This document shows positions 1 through 7,484 of a stretch of 64,000 nucleotides of DNA, in pieces. The notes under the pieces were generated by a model. That model saw only the letters and a program-made list of their open reading frames with translations, was not told the DNA's origin and did not search any database. How positions within the stretch are numbered: position 1 is the first letter of the stretch; every line of letters begins with the position of its first letter. Position numbers and translations under genes: made by a program. Source of the stretch: Archangium sp. Lineage in GTDB: Bacteria > Myxococcota > Myxococcia > Myxococcales > Myxococcaceae. Where the stretch lies: assembly GCA_030695565.1 (NCBI GenBank), contig JAUYRZ010000063.1:84590-148589 (forward strand), written 5' to 3'.

Positions 1-415
1 TCCCCACGAAGTTGGGGATCTCGCCGGCCAGCGCCTTCTTGTACTTGCCGGTGGTGTCGCGCTTGATGAGCTCGTCGGTCGGGCAGTCGACGTAGACCTC
101 GATGTACCGCTGAATGCGGCGGCGGTTGTCGTCGCGCGACTGCTTGTCCGGGCTCGCACAGGCGACCAGGGTGGCCACGCCGTTGCGGGTCAGCGCATCG
201 GCGACGAAGCCCAGGCGGCGCGCGATGACCATGCGCTCTTCCTTGGTGTCGCCTTCGATTTCCTTCCAGAGGTCGTCCTGGAGGTCGTCTTCATCGAGGA
301 TCTCGACCTTGCGGCCGACCTGGCGCAAACGCGCTTCGATGTACTGCGAGAGCGTGCTCTTTCCCGCTCCCAACATCCCCGTCAGCCAGACCGTGAAGCC
401 CGTCTCTTGCGCCAT
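1..415 (-). CDS. cysC: Adenylylsulfate (APS) kinase, partial at left edge
   Basis: Only the N-terminal 138 or so residues are in the window. The family phosphorylates APS with ATP to give PAPS in sulfate assimilation. Seen: a Walker A motif GMLGAGKS at residues 13-20, the segment LDEDDLQDDL where the family usually has LDGDNVR, then CASPDKQSRDDNRR and a C-terminal part reading VYVDCPTDELIKRD and GKYKKALAGEIPNFVG, which fits the family's RDPKGLYKKAR-GEI-FTG region. The ATG at 415 gives the expected start with the P-loop near residue 13. It is the last gene of a minus-strand sulfur-carrier cluster but lies 122 bp after the previous stop and may have its own promoter (TATAAG at 493-488). The LDEDDL variation means a related P-loop kinase cannot be fully excluded. 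Confidence 0.85.
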   Translation of the reverse strand, partial: MAQETGFTVWLTGMLGAGKSTLSQYIEARLRQVGRKVEILDEDDLQDDLWKEIEGDTKEERMVIARRLGFVADALTRNGVATLVACASPDKQSRDDNRRRIQRYIEVYVDCPTDELIKRDTTGKYKKALAGEIPNFVG

Positions 416-482
416 TGCTGTCAGCTCCGATGCAGAAAGGCCCCGCAAAACCTTAAGGAATGCCGCTGCGGGCAGAAAAGTC

Positions 483-520
483 GCGGCCTTATAGTCTAAA
501 GCACTCGATTTCTGTACAGG
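483..520 (-). promoter_or_regulatory. Possible promoter of cysC
   Basis: On the minus strand a TATAAG hexamer lies at 493-488, about 75 bp upstream of the cysC ATG, in a 122-bp gap that is clearly more AT-rich than its surroundings. No good -35 hexamer stands at 17 bp (TACAGA is the best match). A small near-palindrome centred on TGTACA (511-525) lies just upstream. The leader also contains CCCCGC/GCGGG arms (441-446 and 468-473) that could pair. This is suggestive only. Confidence 0.3.
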
Positions 521-537
521 AAAGAACCGGAGTGCGT

Positions 538-1074
538 TCAGGTGCTCGTTATTGCTGTGGATTTTGGCACGTGTGAACACGCTGGAACGGCGCCGGTTTC
601 GAACCGATCACCCCGCCAATGCACGATTCCGAGCGCGTCGGACCACCCCAGAATGAGCCGTTGGGCGGTCAAGGCGGCGAGGCTGCCCACCGGTCCACCG
701 GGGGGTTCGCAGCCCAGGGTCAGGCGCACCTTTTCCCAACAGGCGTCACACGCAGCGGGGGTGCGAAAGGCCACTCCCGCGCCCACCACCACCTGCGTCG
801 GGGCGGTCGAAACGAGCTCCAGGGGAAGCAGGTCGAGCACCGGCGTCAGGGCCGAGGGCTCCAACGGGGTGTGGGCGAAGAACCCGCTCAAGGCGTGGTC
901 TGACGTGCGTTCGATCGGCGTGCCTCCCGCCGCCAGCCAGGCCAGCGCATCGTCGATCGCCGCGCTGCTGCCCCACACGCGCACGGGGGAGACCAGGAGC
1001 TTCTCCTGCCCTTTGCCTCCCACTTCACGCAGCAGGATCTGCCGGCCGTAGCGGACGATCTGATCTTCGCGCAT
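538..1074 (-). CDS. Degenerate E1-like (ThiF/MoeB/HesA family) protein lacking the nucleotide-binding motif
   Basis: 178 aa. The N-terminus reads QIVRYGRQILLREVGGKGQE, the N-terminal arm of MoeB/ThiF/E1 proteins. The first Rossmann strand follows (VRVWG), but the expected GxGGLG loop is replaced by GSSAAIDD and the middle is much shortened. The C-terminus keeps an E1-like CDAC pair and a GPVGSLAALTAQRLILG helix. It therefore looks like a pseudo-E1 that cannot bind ATP. The ATG at 1074 overlaps the stop of the upstream MoaD/ThiS-like gene (TGATG), so the two are translationally coupled. The catalytic E1-like protein of the same operon lacks exactly this N-terminal arm, suggesting the two work as a heterodimer. 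That is inference; a plain decaying paralog is the alternative. Confidence 0.75.
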   Translation of the reverse strand: MREDQIVRYGRQILLREVGGKGQEKLLVSPVRVWGSSAAIDDALAWLAAGGTPIERTSDHALSGFFAHTPLEPSALTPVLDLLPLELVSTAPTQVVVGAGVAFRTPAACDACWEKVRLTLGCEPPGGPVGSLAALTAQRLILGWSDALGIVHWRGDRFETGAVPACSHVPKSTAITST

Positions 1075-1346
1075 CAACCACCTGCCATCGCGGCGACCAG
1101 CACCACCAGCTCGGTCGCACCCAGCGGCCGGGCGAGGCCTTCGTCACTGCGCACGTCGTCTTCGCCCACGAAGATGCCCACCGTGCGCTTGAGCTTGCCG
1201 GCGCCGGTGAAGAGTTGGGGCCGCAGCTCGGGGTGCGCGCGGCACACCGACTCCAGCGCTTCGGCGACCGTGGCGCCCTCGACGGCAAGCTTCGCGCGGC
1301 CCGCAGCGCGGGGGCGAAGGGCCGCAGGGAGTTCGACGACAGGCAT
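1074..1346 (-). CDS. MoaD/ThiS-family ubiquitin-like sulfur carrier
   Basis: 90 aa, a typical length for a beta-grasp sulfur carrier. It ends in VVLVAAMAGG; the terminal Gly-Gly is the residue pair that is adenylated and thiocarboxylated in this family. VEGATVAEALESV and DDVRSDEGLARPLGATELVVL match the helix and last strands of MoaD/ThiS. Its ATG overlaps the TusA-like stop (ATGA) and its own stop overlaps the next start. A separate ThiS is encoded with ThiG at 36710, so this carrier probably serves another pathway. The company of TusA-like, E1-like and APS kinase genes points to cysteine, homocysteine or other sulfur transfer, not thiamin. The exact acceptor cannot be read from the sequence. 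Confidence 0.88.
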   Translation of the reverse strand: MPVVELPAALRPRAAGRAKLAVEGATVAEALESVCRAHPELRPQLFTGAGKLKRTVGIFVGEDDVRSDEGLARPLGATELVVLVAAMAGG

Positions 1347-1570
1347 CAGTGGTGCACCCGCAAGGTGAGCTTCGAGGTGCCGTCTTCCAGCTGCAGAAGC
1401 GAGAGCACCTCGTGACCTTCTTCGACCGCGCTGCGCGGCACGTTGGTCAACGGCTCGTGGCCGCGCAGGATCACCTCGAGCGTGGCGCCGTCTTCCAGCG
1501 CTTCGACGGCCAGCTTCACGCGCACGTAGGTCATCGGGCAGACCTCTCGGGTGATGTCGATGGTGGGCAT
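1346..1570 (-). CDS. TusA/SirA-family sulfurtransferase-like protein
   Basis: 74 aa. MPTIDITREVCPMTYVRVKLAVEAL carries the family's Cys-Pro signature: the CPxP motif is CPMT here, so the catalytic Cys is present but the second Pro is changed. TusA-family proteins pass persulfide sulfur between partners. The ATG at 1570 is preferred over an upstream in-frame start because it places the first strand correctly and follows a GGGAG ribosome site. The stop overlaps the start of the MoaD/ThiS-like gene. Function in this operon is probably to deliver sulfur to, or accept it from, the neighbouring carrier (inference). Confidence 0.85.
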   Translation of the reverse strand: MPTIDITREVCPMTYVRVKLAVEALEDGATLEVILRGHEPLTNVPRSAVEEGHEVLSLLQLEDGTSKLTLRVHH

Positions 1571-1581
1571 CGAAGTCTCCC

Positions 1582-2259
1582 TTACCGGTTTTCCGTGCCG
1601 CATGCCGCGCAGTCCGCCCGCCTTCTCACCCGCACGCTCCGAAAGGTGAGGCTGCGGCCATCGACGACCTGAAGAGATGCGGTTCCCTCTCCCTTTGGGA
1701 GAAGGTCAGGTGCTCTCAAGGCAAGACTCGCCTGAAGACCGCCAATCAACCCCGCCATCGAGCCGAGCACCCCCGCCTGGGCGCAGGTGAGCGCATCATC
1801 AGGCGGCGTCTCGAACAGACACCGCAAACACGGGCCGCCCCGTTGAATGCGCATCGCGAGCCCCTCGAACCGCAGCACGCCTCCGTAGATGAGCGGCGTG
1901 CCCGTGCGCACCGAAGTGTCGGAGAGGAGGAACTTGGTGTCGACCCCGTCGGTCGCGTCGATCACCAGGTCGTGCGTGGTGAACAACTCATCGGCGTTCT
2001 GCGCGGTGAGGCGCTCCTGCCGGGCGGTGATCTGCATGCCGGGGAATGCGCGCTCCAGCTTGGCGGCGGCGGAGTGGACCTTCGGCTGGCCCACGTCGGC
2101 GAGGTGATGCCAGGGCTGGCGATGGAGGTTGGTTGGCTCGACGACGTCGGGATCCATCAGGGTGAGCTGCGTCACCCCTGCTCGTGCGAGCGCGAGGGAG
2201 GCGGGGCAGCCCAGCCCACCGACGCCGACGATCAGCACGTGTTTTGAGTTCACCGTCAC
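1582..2259 (-). CDS. E1-like adenylyltransferase (ThiF/MoeB/HesA family), lacking the N-terminal arm
   Basis: 225 aa, starting at GTG. Begins directly at the Rossmann strand HVLIVGVGGLG (P-loop-like GxGGLG), followed by MDPDVVEPTNLHRQ (the Arg of the NLxRQ motif contacts ATP), the conserved VIDATDGVDTK (Mg-binding Asp) and two zinc Cys pairs, CLRC and CAAC. The family adenylates the C-terminal Gly of ThiS/MoaD-like carriers. Canonical members carry about 25 residues (RYxRQ arm) before the first strand; these are absent here but present in the pseudo-E1 at 538-1074. A copy of the dispersed CCCTCTCCC palindrome lies inside the coding region near 1684-1705, encoding LLPKGEG. First gene of the minus-strand operon; the histidine kinase gene is divergent. 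Confidence 0.88.
   Translation of the reverse strand: MTVNSKHVLIVGVGGLGCPASLALARAGVTQLTLMDPDVVEPTNLHRQPWHHLADVGQPKVHSAAAKLERAFPGMQITARQERLTAQNADELFTTHDLVIDATDGVDTKFLLSDTSVRTGTPLIYGGVLRFEGLAMRIQRGGPCLRCLFETPPDDALTCAQAGVLGSMAGLIGGLQASLALRAPDLLPKGEGTASLQVVDGRSLTFRSVRVRRRADCAACGTENR
1684..1705. repeat. Dispersed CCCTCTCCC palindrome, copy inside a coding region
   Basis: TTCCCTCTCCC, a TTT loop, then GGGAGAAGG. It is the core hairpin of the repeat family seen elsewhere in this window, here read in frame within the E1-like gene. Confidence 0.6.
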
Positions 2260-2263
2260 TGGC

Positions 2264-2304
2264 CCCTCACCCCGACCCTCTCCCCGCTTCGCAGGGCGAG
2301 GGAG
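2264..2304. repeat. Dispersed CCCTCACCCCGACCCTC palindromic repeat
   Basis: CCCTCACCCCGACCCTCTCCCC followed by GCTTCGCA and GGGCGAGGGAGA. It fills the space between the divergent E1-like and histidine kinase genes. Its open reading frame artificially extends the kinase N-terminus if an upstream start is chosen. Confidence 0.75.
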
Positions 2305-2315
2305 ACAAGCGCTTC

Positions 2316-3602
2316 ATGCGCGACAAAGGGGATACACTCTCCGGCACCTTGCAGCACTCCGATGATCGTCGCGCTCGCGTGGCCGTGGTGCTCGAGAAGC
2401 GTGGGCTGACGCAACAGGTGTCGGCCGCCGACGCCGCGCAGTCGTGGGTTCAGGAGCGCTTCAGCGCCCGGGCCCGCGCCCTCTTCTACGCGCGCATGAT
2501 GTTCCTCTCGCTGGGCCTGGGCATCCTCGCGGTGCCCATCTGGCGCTACTACTTCCACTTCACCGCGCTCGCCGTCGCCGGCTACGTGTTCATGCTGCTC
2601 TACAGCGTGGCCAACTACCTGGTGCTCGGCCATGAGCGCGCCGGCCGCATCGTCACCTACGTCACCTTGTGTCTCGACCTGGTGGTGATGGTGGTGGTGG
2701 TGGTCAAACCGCAAGAAGGCGGCGGCCTGGCCAACCCCCTCCTCGCCACGCAGCTGCTGTTCACCATGTTGTTCGCCCTGCTCTACCCCAAGCCGCTGGC
2801 GATCCTCCCGCCGCTGCTGGCGTTGCCCATCACCGCGCGCCTCGATCAGCTGCTCGATCGCAGCCCCAGCGCCATCGAGGTGCTCACCCTCATCTGGTAC
2901 CTCGGGCTCAACTTCATCGTCATCTACGTGCTGGTGTACCTCAACGAGCGCGAGGTCACCGCGCACCGCGAGGTGGTCGAGCTGCAGGGCGATCTCAAAG
3001 AGCTCGCCGTGGTGGAGGAGCGCAACCGCCTGGCCCGCGAGATCCACGACGGCCTGGGCGCCAGCCTCTCGTCGCTCATCATCCAGTCCGAATATGTCGC
3101 GCAGCTGACCAAAGACGAAGCGGTGAAGAAGGAGGTCGCCGAACTCAAACAATCCGCTGAAGAGGCGATCGAAGAGCTGCGCCGCAGCCTGCAGATGATG
3201 CGGGAAGACTTCGACCTCGCCAACGGCGTCGAGGACTACGTGAAGACCTTCGGCGATCGCACCCAGCTCCCGGTGAACTTTCAGAAGAGCGGCACCCTGC
3301 TGGGCCGCCTCGCCCCGGAGACTTCGCTCGCGTTGTTCCGGGTGCTGCAGGAGCTGCTCTCCAACGCCGCCAAACACGCCGCCGCCGCGCGGGTCGACGT
3401 GAAGCTGCACTTCGGGCCTGAGTCCGTGCAGCTCGGCGTCAAAGACGACGGCAAGGGCTTCGACCCCAGCGCGCCCCGCCCCGGCCACTACGGGCTCATC
3501 AACCTGCGCGAGCGTGCGATGAAGGCCGGCGGCGACGTCACCATCGACGCCAAGCTGGGCGCAGGCGTGCACATCACCTTCACTGTTCCAGTTGGTCCCT
3601 GA
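2316..3602 (+). CDS. Membrane sensor histidine kinase, NarX/DegS type (HisKA_3)
   Basis: 428 aa from the ATG at 2316, which follows GGGAG; upstream in-frame sequence is a repeat and is rejected. Residues about 60-210 hold roughly five to six hydrophobic segments (e.g. MMFLSLGLGILAVPIW, VMVVVVV). A linker helix (LKELAVVEERNRLA) leads to the H-box REIHDGLG with the phosphorylated His near residue 244. The ATPase domain has ELLSNAAKHA, DDGKGFD and GHYGLINLRERA. No periplasmic sensor domain of size is visible, so the signal is probably sensed in the membrane. The response regulator gene starts 16 bp downstream and is the obvious partner. The stimulus is unknown. Confidence 0.92.
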   Translation: MRDKGDTLSGTLQHSDDRRARVAVVLEKRGLTQQVSAADAAQSWVQERFSARARALFYARMMFLSLGLGILAVPIWRYYFHFTALAVAGYVFMLLYSVANYLVLGHERAGRIVTYVTLCLDLVVMVVVVVKPQEGGGLANPLLATQLLFTMLFALLYPKPLAILPPLLALPITARLDQLLDRSPSAIEVLTLIWYLGLNFIVIYVLVYLNEREVTAHREVVELQGDLKELAVVEERNRLAREIHDGLGASLSSLIIQSEYVAQLTKDEAVKKEVAELKQSAEEAIEELRRSLQMMREDFDLANGVEDYVKTFGDRTQLPVNFQKSGTLLGRLAPETSLALFRVLQELLSNAAKHAAAARVDVKLHFGPESVQLGVKDDGKGFDPSAPRPGHYGLINLRERAMKAGGDVTIDAKLGAGVHITFTVPVGP

Positions 3603-3618
3603 TTGACGAGGAGTCGGC

Positions 3619-4329
3619 GTGGAAACCCCTGATGCCCTGACGAACCCGAGCCCCGTGACGCCCATCCGCGTGTTCGTGGTGGAAGATCAAACGAAGATCC
3701 TCAAGAACCAGCTCAAGCTGCTCGAAGGTCACCCCGAGCTGACCATCATCGGCACCGCGCTCTCGGGCGAGACGGGCCTCGAAGAAGTCAGAAGGCTCAA
3801 GCCCGATGTGCTGCTGCTCGACCTGGGCCTGCCGCGCATGAGCGGCATCGACGTCACCCGGGTGGTGAAGGCCGAGCTGCCGTCGATCGAGATCCTCATC
3901 TTCACCATCTTCGACGAAGAGGACAAAGTGCTCGAGGCGGTGAAGGCCGGCGCTTCTGGCTACCTGCTCAAGGGCACGCCTGCCGACAAGATGGTCGAGG
4001 CGATCAAAGAGGTGCACGCCGGGGGCACGGTCATTCAGCCCAACCTCGCGCGACGCCTGCTCAAACACTTCCGCGTCGGTGAGCCGCCTGCGCCCGCGCC
4101 CGCCAACACGCAGCAGCCCGAGCCCGAAGGCAAGAAGCTCTCAACGCGCGAGACGGAGATCCTCCAGCTGATCGCCAAGGGGGTCTCCAACAGCGAGGCG
4201 GCCACCATGCTCACGCTGTCGAAGGCCACCATTCGCACGCACCTCGAGCACATCTACCGCAAGCTCGAGGTCACCAACCGCGTGGAGGCCGTCACCGAAG
4301 GCCTGCGCAAGGGCCTCATCCAGATGTGA
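3619..4329 (+). CDS. NarL/FixJ-family response regulator with LuxR-type HTH
   Basis: 236 aa, GTG start after a GAGGAG ribosome site. Receiver domain at residues about 16-135: acidic pair E22-D23, phosphoacceptor D68 in LLLDLGLPRMSG, and Lys in YLLKG. A Pro-rich linker (EPPAPAPANTQQPEPEG) joins the LuxR-type helix-turn-helix: LSTRETEILQLIAKGVSNSEAA, then KATIRTHLEHIYRKLEVTNR. It is cotranscribed with the kinase just upstream and should act as a DNA-binding output of that pair. Target genes cannot be inferred from the window. The gene ends in a repeat plus terminator shared with a convergent lipoprotein gene. Confidence 0.93.
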   Translation: METPDALTNPSPVTPIRVFVVEDQTKILKNQLKLLEGHPELTIIGTALSGETGLEEVRRLKPDVLLLDLGLPRMSGIDVTRVVKAELPSIEILIFTIFDEEDKVLEAVKAGASGYLLKGTPADKMVEAIKEVHAGGTVIQPNLARRLLKHFRVGEPPAPAPANTQQPEPEGKKLSTRETEILQLIAKGVSNSEAATMLTLSKATIRTHLEHIYRKLEVTNRVEAVTEGLRKGLIQM

Positions 4330-4332
4330 AGC

Positions 4333-4357
4333 GCCCTCTCCCTCTGGGGCGAGGGGC
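4333..4357. repeat. Dispersed CCCTCTCCC repeat copy
   Basis: GCCCTCTCCCTCTGGGGCGAGGGGC directly after the response regulator stop, in a gap between convergent genes. Confidence 0.6.
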
Positions 4358-4367
4358 CGTTCACATG

Positions 4368-4401
4368 AAAAAAGCGGCCAGCGTTTCCGCCAGCCGCTTC
4401 G
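4368..4401. terminator. Bidirectional terminator between convergent genes
   Basis: AAGCGGC (4372-4378) pairs with GCCGCTT (4393-4399) and a run of six A precedes it, giving a U tract for minus-strand transcripts. It lies between the response regulator (plus) and the Cys-rich lipoprotein (minus). Confidence 0.65.
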
Positions 4402-4422
4402 TTCATCACCTCTGAATGCGGC

Positions 4423-5889
4423 TCAGAGGCAGAAGCCGACGCGCGCGCCGGTGGTGCTGGTGACGCGGCGGCACGTGGTGCCGGTCGCGCAACGGGCGCT
4501 GGGCTCGGTGGCGCAGCGGGTCGGGCCCGTGCCGCCGTCAGCCGGGTTGCAGTCGAGGTCGCACACCGCCGTGCAGCTGGCCGCCGTGTCGGCGTCGAGC
4601 GAGGTGCAGAGCTGCGCCGAAGCACACGCGGCACCACGGAAGGCGTCGGTCTCGGTGCAGGTGGCGCCCACGGCCGCGATCTGCGCACGCTGGGGGATGC
4701 AGATGCCGTCGCCGTTGTTGCTGACCACCAGCTCACCGCTCGCTTCGGTGGGCACGCAGCTCGAAGGCGTGGTGCCCACGTTCGCGCAGGTGTTCTTGGT
4801 GGCGTCGAACACGTTGCACTTCTTCATGCACACGCCGAGCACCGCGTTGGAGTTCGGGTCGGTGTAGCGCAGGGTGTTCACGCAGGCCTCGGCGGCGCCG
4901 CACTCCGGCTGGGGAGGGAAGCCGAGCGCGGGGGGCTGCGCGTTGCACATGCGCAGGCACACGCCGTCGTCACCACCACGCGTCTTGGTGCACTGCAGGC
5001 CCGTCGCGCACTGGGTGGCGGTGGTGCCCGCGCCGAAGTCGTCACGGCAGGCCTGGCCTTCAGCGGCCACACCGGGAGGACGGCAGGTCTCGAAGGGGTA
5101 CACGCCGTCGGCCCAGAACTGGAACACCGCGTAGGTGCAGTTGCCGGTGCCCTTGCCTTCGGCCTCGGTGGGGTTGCCGTCGCCATCCTTGAGGAGGCAG
5201 GTGTTGCCCACCGTCACGGTGAGGCGCAGCGGGGCGCCGGCGTCGTCACGCTCGAAGCCGCCGTCGGGGGCCGACTTGGTCTGGTTGCACTCCTGATCGG
5301 AGAACAGGCCGGAGGGCAGGCAGCCGACGCCCGAGCAGAACTCGCCGCGCTGGCACTCGTTGTTGTCCATGCAGGTCTTGGTGCAGACCGCGAGATCGGC
5401 GCTGAAGACCGGCTGGCAGGTGAACATCGGGGGGCACGGCGAGTTGAGGTCGCCCTGCTTGCACTGCTGCAGCGACCTGGGGTTCGCGCACGAAGCGCCG
5501 CTGCACCACTTGCCGGCCGCCTGGCAGGTGTCGAGCGCGCCCGAGAGGCTGGAGAGGCAGGCGCACGCGCCGCCGAGGCACGCAACCTGGCCGGGCTCGC
5601 AGAGGTTGCCGCTGCAGGTGACCGCCGCGGTGCGGCACTGGAAGACGCCTTCCATCACCTTGACGCAGGTGCCGCCGTCGCAGCCGCCGCACGCATCGAC
5701 GCAGGTGCGGGTGGCCGTGTTGCAAACTTGATTGCCCGCGCACCCGCCCGAGCACGCGTCACGCGGCGGAGGATTGCCGGCGTCGAACTCGACGTCATTG
5801 CCGTCGGGCTTGGGGTTGATCGGCGGACATGCGGTCAGTACGAGTGAGAGCGCGGCGATGGAAACGACGCTCAAGCTGCGGAGACTCAT
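4423..5889 (-). CDS. Large Cys-rich lipoprotein
   Basis: 488 aa. The ATG at 5889 gives a lipoprotein signal ending in LVLTACPP, so Cys would be lipidated; an upstream in-frame start only adds a non-signal stretch. The mature protein has very many cysteines in short spacings (e.g. CSGGCAGNQVC, CGGCDGGTC, CLGGACAC), suggesting a disulfide-rich cell-surface protein built of small modules, with no recognised catalytic motif. Such Cys-rich lipoproteins are frequent in myxobacteria. Convergent with the response regulator. Function unknown; EGF-like or Dickkopf-like surface modules are possible but not assigned. Confidence 0.85.
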   Translation of the reverse strand: MSLRSLSVVSIAALSLVLTACPPINPKPDGNDVEFDAGNPPPRDACSGGCAGNQVCNTATRTCVDACGGCDGGTCVKVMEGVFQCRTAAVTCSGNLCEPGQVACLGGACACLSSLSGALDTCQAAGKWCSGASCANPRSLQQCKQGDLNSPCPPMFTCQPVFSADLAVCTKTCMDNNECQRGEFCSGVGCLPSGLFSDQECNQTKSAPDGGFERDDAGAPLRLTVTVGNTCLLKDGDGNPTEAEGKGTGNCTYAVFQFWADGVYPFETCRPPGVAAEGQACRDDFGAGTTATQCATGLQCTKTRGGDDGVCLRMCNAQPPALGFPPQPECGAAEACVNTLRYTDPNSNAVLGVCMKKCNVFDATKNTCANVGTTPSSCVPTEASGELVVSNNGDGICIPQRAQIAAVGATCTETDAFRGAACASAQLCTSLDADTAASCTAVCDLDCNPADGGTGPTRCATEPSARCATGTTCRRVTSTTGARVGFCL

Positions 5890-5972
5890 GAGATTCCTTG
5901 GGGAAGGCTGGCCAGGCGAAAGGCGGCTTGTAGGGATTCGGGTAGGGAGTGTCAACACACGGGAAAGATGAA

Positions 5973-7424
5973 TCAGAAGCTCGCCGTCACGCCCCAGATG
6001 ATCGAGTGAAACGACTCTTCACCCACGCCGCCGCACTGGAGCTCGTTGCACACGGTCCATTTCTGGCCCTGGCCGTAGTAGCGATCGGTGAAGCCCTGGT
6101 AGCGCCAGCGTACGGTGTAGCCGAGCGGGCCCCACACCTCGCCTGAGACGCCCAGCTCGACGCCGATGCCGGTGGCCGTGGCGCCGCCGGTGGGGTCGTT
6201 CAGGTTGCCGTAGCCGACGATCTGCTCGGCCGCCGGCCGGGGATTGAGGAAGTACGAGAGCACCAGCTCGAAGCGCAGGAACTGGTTGAGGGGGACCGCG
6301 GCGTCGATGCCCAGCGTCGGGAAGCCGATGCCCGTGGGGTACACGCGCTCGCTCGAAGGCAACGAGGTGCCGGCCATCGGGTCGATCAAGAAGCTGCGCG
6401 ACTGCAGGCCGCCGCGAAGGCCGACCCAGCCCACCGGCTGCGGGTCGCCGTAGCCCATCTGAAAGTGGTACCGCCACGCGAGCTGCGCGGAGAAGCCGAC
6501 GTCGTCGCTCTTCACCGTCTGCTCGGGCCCCTGCCCCTGCATCGACTCCTCGACGATGCGCGTCTGCGACTGGCCGTACTGAAAGCCGATCAACACCCCG
6601 AAGCCCTGGAGAATGCGGTTGTCCATGCGCGCCAGGGGGAAGACGTCGGCATTCAAGGACAGACCGAGGTACGGAACGGTCGCGGTGAAGTCGATGGAGA
6701 TGCCGGTGGGCTTCGTCTGCGCGAGGTCGTACTCCTTGCAGTTGGTCACGCCGGGCCGCAGACACTGGCTGCGCCAGGTGGTGCTGCCCGCAAGCCACAC
6801 GCGAAAGAGCGGCACCGGCACGTGGGCCTGCTTCTTCTTGCGGTTCGGATCTTCCAGATCGGTGTCGCGATCTTCCGGAGGTGCGCCGCCGGTGATCACC
6901 CCGCGTTCACCGGTACCGTCGGTCTGGGTGAGGTCGAGGCCAGGCGATTCTTCGGCGGAGGGCGTCTCTTCGGCAGGAGCCGTGGTGGTACGGGCAGCGC
7001 CCTGGGTGGCGGCAGCAGCGATGGCCCGCGCGAGCTTGCCGGCGAAGTCTTCGCTCAGCAGGCCCTTCTTGACCGGAAGATCCTTGGTCCACAGCTGCTC
7101 GCCGACGCGATCATAGATGAGCACCTTGTAGGTGCCTTCGCTCACTTCACCGCCGACGGCCGCGTCGAGGTTGAGGGCCCTGGCAGCGCGCGCGACGCCG
7201 ACCGGGGTCATCGCGGCGGCGCCCTTCATCTTCTTCTTCGCCGCGGCGTCCTTGAACGCCTTGAGCGAAACGAGGTCGACCACCGCAGCTGAACGCACCG
7301 CCGCTTCGACCTGCGCGCGGAGCTTGCCCTGGGAATCTCCGTCGAGCTCCAGGATCACGACCTTCTGGGCGAAGGCCGGAGCGGCGAGGAGCATCACGAG
7401 CGCGAAGACTGACGAGAGGCGCAT
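5973..7424 (-). CDS. Predicted outer-membrane or periplasmic protein with C-terminal beta-barrel
   Basis: 483 aa with a clear signal peptide (MRLSSVFALVMLLAAPAFA-Q). Residues about 20-135 form a domain with an alternating pattern around GGEVSEGTYKVLIYDRVGEQLWTKD, reminiscent of proteins that compute a parameter-dependent 'family of enzymes', but I do not recognise it firmly. An acidic, Thr/Pro-rich linker follows. The C-terminal about 280 residues alternate hydrophobic and polar residues and end in WGVTASF with a terminal Phe, typical of outer-membrane barrels. Same strand as the lipoprotein downstream (83 bp gap). Function unknown. Confidence 0.82.
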   Translation of the reverse strand: MRLSSVFALVMLLAAPAFAQKVVILELDGDSQGKLRAQVEAAVRSAAVVDLVSLKAFKDAAAKKKMKGAAAMTPVGVARAARALNLDAAVGGEVSEGTYKVLIYDRVGEQLWTKDLPVKKGLLSEDFAGKLARAIAAAATQGAARTTTAPAEETPSAEESPGLDLTQTDGTGERGVITGGAPPEDRDTDLEDPNRKKKQAHVPVPLFRVWLAGSTTWRSQCLRPGVTNCKEYDLAQTKPTGISIDFTATVPYLGLSLNADVFPLARMDNRILQGFGVLIGFQYGQSQTRIVEESMQGQGPEQTVKSDDVGFSAQLAWRYHFQMGYGDPQPVGWVGLRGGLQSRSFLIDPMAGTSLPSSERVYPTGIGFPTLGIDAAVPLNQFLRFELVLSYFLNPRPAAEQIVGYGNLNDPTGGATATGIGVELGVSGEVWGPLGYTVRWRYQGFTDRYYGQGQKWTVCNELQCGGVGEESFHSIIWGVTASF

Positions 7425-7484
7425 GGAGCGCGCCTTATGCCGTCATTCGGCGCACGTGTTCAACTCTCACACACCGGCGAATTC

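Noticed and set aside
511..525. Near-palindrome around TGTACA as an operator
   Set aside because: Short, single, and low information; mentioned only with the putative cysC promoter.
2184..2315. Upstream start of the histidine kinase
   Set aside because: Encodes the dispersed repeat peptide (PHPDPLPASQGEG); the ATG at 2316 has a ribosome site.
2256..3665. 469-aa minus-strand ORF opposite the histidine kinase, with a poly-His stretch
   Set aside because: Antisense shadow. The plus-strand frame has clear kinase motifs, and the His run comes from GTGGTGGTG codons of VMVVVVV.
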